Source: an uncultured Collinsella sp. | Lineage (GTDB): Bacteria > Actinomycetota > Coriobacteriia > Coriobacteriales > Coriobacteriaceae | DNA length: 30,108 bases | Direction: 5' to 3' | NCBI GenBank assembly: GCA_900756765.1 | Contig: CAAELE010000030.1 | Span: 1 to 30,108 of the forward strand | Shown here: positions 29,411 through 30,108 of the stretch, piece after piece | Layout: each line of letters opens with the position of its first letter | Numbering within the stretch: the first letter of the stretch is position 1 | Program-made: the position numbers and the translations under genes | The notes under the pieces: model-generated | Told to the model about the DNA's origin: nothing | What the model saw: the letters and a program-made list of their open reading frames with translations, nothing else | Database searches by the model: none

Positions 29411-29443
29411 AAAAAGACCGGCTAGCCTGCGGGCAAGCCGGTC
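29411..29443 (-). terminator. Terminator of tatA
   Basis: GACCGGCT (29416-29423) pairs with AGCCGGTC (29436-29443); five T follow on the minus strand (29415-29411). It lies about 25 bases after the tatA stop. Confidence 0.85.
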
Positions 29444-29468
29444 AGGTGCTCACCCCAAAGGGATGGGA

Positions 29469-29744
29469 CTACTCTGCGTCCGCGTCGCTGTCCTCTGCCT
29501 GCTTCTTCTTGGCAGCAGCGAGCTTGGCCTCGAGCTCAGCGATCTCCTTGTCCTCCTCGGACTGCTCGACCACGACCTCCTCGGCCTGCTTGGTCTCGGC
29601 CTTATCGTCGCCCTCCATACCCTCGCGGATATTCTTGACGGTAGAGCCGAGGGACTTACCGAGCTTCGGCAGGTTCTTGGGCCCAAAGATAATCAGGACA
29701 ACGACGAGAATAATGATGAGCTCAGGAGCCCTCAGTCCAAACAT
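29469..29744 (-). CDS. tatA: Sec-independent translocase subunit TatA
   Basis: Pore-forming subunit of the twin-arginine translocation system. It has 91 residues: a single N-terminal helix (ELIIILVVVLIIFGP, about 8-22), the hinge FGPKNLPKLGKSLG, an amphipathic helix, and a long acidic Glu/Lys tail. The start at ATG 29744 has GGAGG six bases upstream; the longer frame to 29927 runs into the tRNA-Pro and is not real. TatA rather than TatB is indicated by FGP and the short length. tatC is not in this window. Confidence 0.92.
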   Translation of the reverse strand: MFGLRAPELIIILVVVLIIFGPKNLPKLGKSLGSTVKNIREGMEGDDKAETKQAEEVVVEQSEEDKEIAELEAKLAAAKKKQAEDSDADAE

Positions 29745-29780
29745 GTAGACCTCCACAATACAGCGAGACAAGCTCGAATG

Positions 29781-29809
29781 AGTATACCGCGGGTATCGCG
29801 GTATCACAA
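29781..29809 (-). promoter_or_regulatory. tatA promoter with internal palindrome
   Basis: On the minus strand TTGTGA (29809-29804), 17 bases, TATACT (29786-29781). A perfect palindrome ATACCGCG-N5-CGCGGTAT (29784-29804) fills the spacer, which suggests that a regulator binds between -35 and -10. Confidence 0.65.
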
Positions 29810-29817
29810 CAATAGCT

Positions 29818-29845
29818 AAAAAAAGGGACCGCAAGAAGCGGTCCC
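29818..29845 (-). terminator. Terminator of tRNA-Pro
   Basis: A perfect GGGACCGC/GCGGTCCC stem (29825-29832 and 29838-29845) with a 5-base loop, then seven T on the minus strand (29824-29818). Confidence 0.9.
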
Positions 29846-29856
29846 TCCTCATGCTC

Positions 29857-29933
29857 TGGTCGGGTTGACTGGATTTGAACCAGCGACCCCTGCGTCCCGA
29901 ACGCAGTGCTCTACCAAACTGAGCCACAACCCG
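29857..29933 (-). tRNA. tRNA-Pro (anticodon CGG)
   Basis: On the minus strand the acceptor CGGGTTG pairs with CAACCCG, followed by A and an encoded CCA. The D-arm has GGCTCAGTTTGGTAGAGC, the anticodon arm is CTGCGTT-CGG-GACGCAG-like with anticodon CGG (Pro, CCG codons), and the T-arm contains GGTTCAAATCC. Confidence 0.95.
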
Positions 29934-30038
29934 TTAGCTCGACTATAGTAACAAAGATTTCCGTCGTGTGCCAGAGAAATTTTTACTTCTTTGGCGCTTC
30001 AATACGAACCCTTGATTGGCAACTTCATCCGAACACCT

Positions 30039-30074
30039 CCCATATTCATCCGTACATGTACGGATGAATATGGG
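30039..30074. repeat. Perfect 36-bp palindrome
   Basis: The left half CCCATATTCATCCGTACA (30039-30056) is followed directly by its exact complement with no spacer. A partial copy of the half-site, TTCATCCGAACA, lies at 30024-30035. It could be an operator for a gene right of the window, a recombination site, or a repeat. No gene is visible between 29934 and the edge. Confidence 0.8.
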
Positions 30075-30108
30075 AATCCGATACCCTGAGGGCCGGACCG
30101 GCCGGCCC

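Noticed and set aside
29745..29927. N-terminal extension of tatA
   Set aside because: It would run through the tRNA-Pro terminator and gene; the internal ATG at 29744 has the ribosome site.
1..30108. CRISPR array
   Set aside because: No regularly spaced direct repeats were seen; the repeats present are inverted and unevenly spaced.

Overview
The window looks like a chromosomal segment of a Coriobacteriia actinobacterium, most likely Collinsella or a close relative. This is inferred from the high-GC housekeeping genes, strong GGAGG-type ribosome sites, tRNA genes that encode CCA, a LysRS carrying a C-terminal tRNA-binding domain, and the gene order disA-ispD-ispF-cysS-rlmB-yacP. No 16S gene is present, so the species cannot be fixed.

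Layout. (1) 1-3363 is a decayed integrative element. It holds a tyrosine-integrase pseudogene (two frameshifts and one nonsense codon), an excisionase-like HTH gene, and a low-GC orphan gene of unknown function. It ends at a tRNA-Thr whose anticodon-arm sequence is duplicated about 200 bp away, beside repeated arm-type motifs. (2) 3402-8934 (minus) is a tightly packed operon: disA (c-di-AMP), ispD and ispF (MEP isoprenoid pathway), cysS, rlmB and a NYN nuclease gene. A long structured element and a terminator lie between cysS and rlmB. (3) 9091-14248 holds mntP (Mn efflux), a hipBA toxin-antitoxin operon with an obvious operator, pepD, and a RelB-like/PIN toxin-antitoxin pair with its own operator. 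(4) 14420-20932 (minus) is the highlight. A five-gene ABC/radical-SAM operon is headed by an unlisted 36-codon Cys/Gly-rich peptide gene (19755-19865) that looks like a RiPP precursor. It has a promoter, an overlapping palindromic operator, and a hairpin with a U-tract between precursor and downstream genes. An XRE regulator plus a DUF2975 membrane protein sit just upstream. (5) 21003-29933 (minus) holds clpC, a DUF2798 membrane protein, a ThrE-type exporter, lysS, greA, tatA and tRNA-Pro. Several large palindromic repeats lie between them, and a perfect 36-bp palindrome lies near the right edge.

How the genes could work together in region 4 (inference): the SPASM radical SAM enzyme would install thioether or other crosslinks in the small peptide. 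The TMD-NBD exporter, which has no C39 peptidase domain, would secrete it. The ATPase plus two ABC-2-like permeases resemble LanFEG-type self-immunity. The XRE/DUF2975 pair could control expression. The combination resembles sactipeptide/ranthipeptide bacteriocin clusters, but I do not recognise the precursor as a known family.

Most of region 2 matches the Firmicutes clpC-radA-disA-yacL-ispD-ispF-...-cysS-mrnC-rlmB-yacP order. clpC is displaced here, and the mrnC position between cysS and rlmB holds the structured element.
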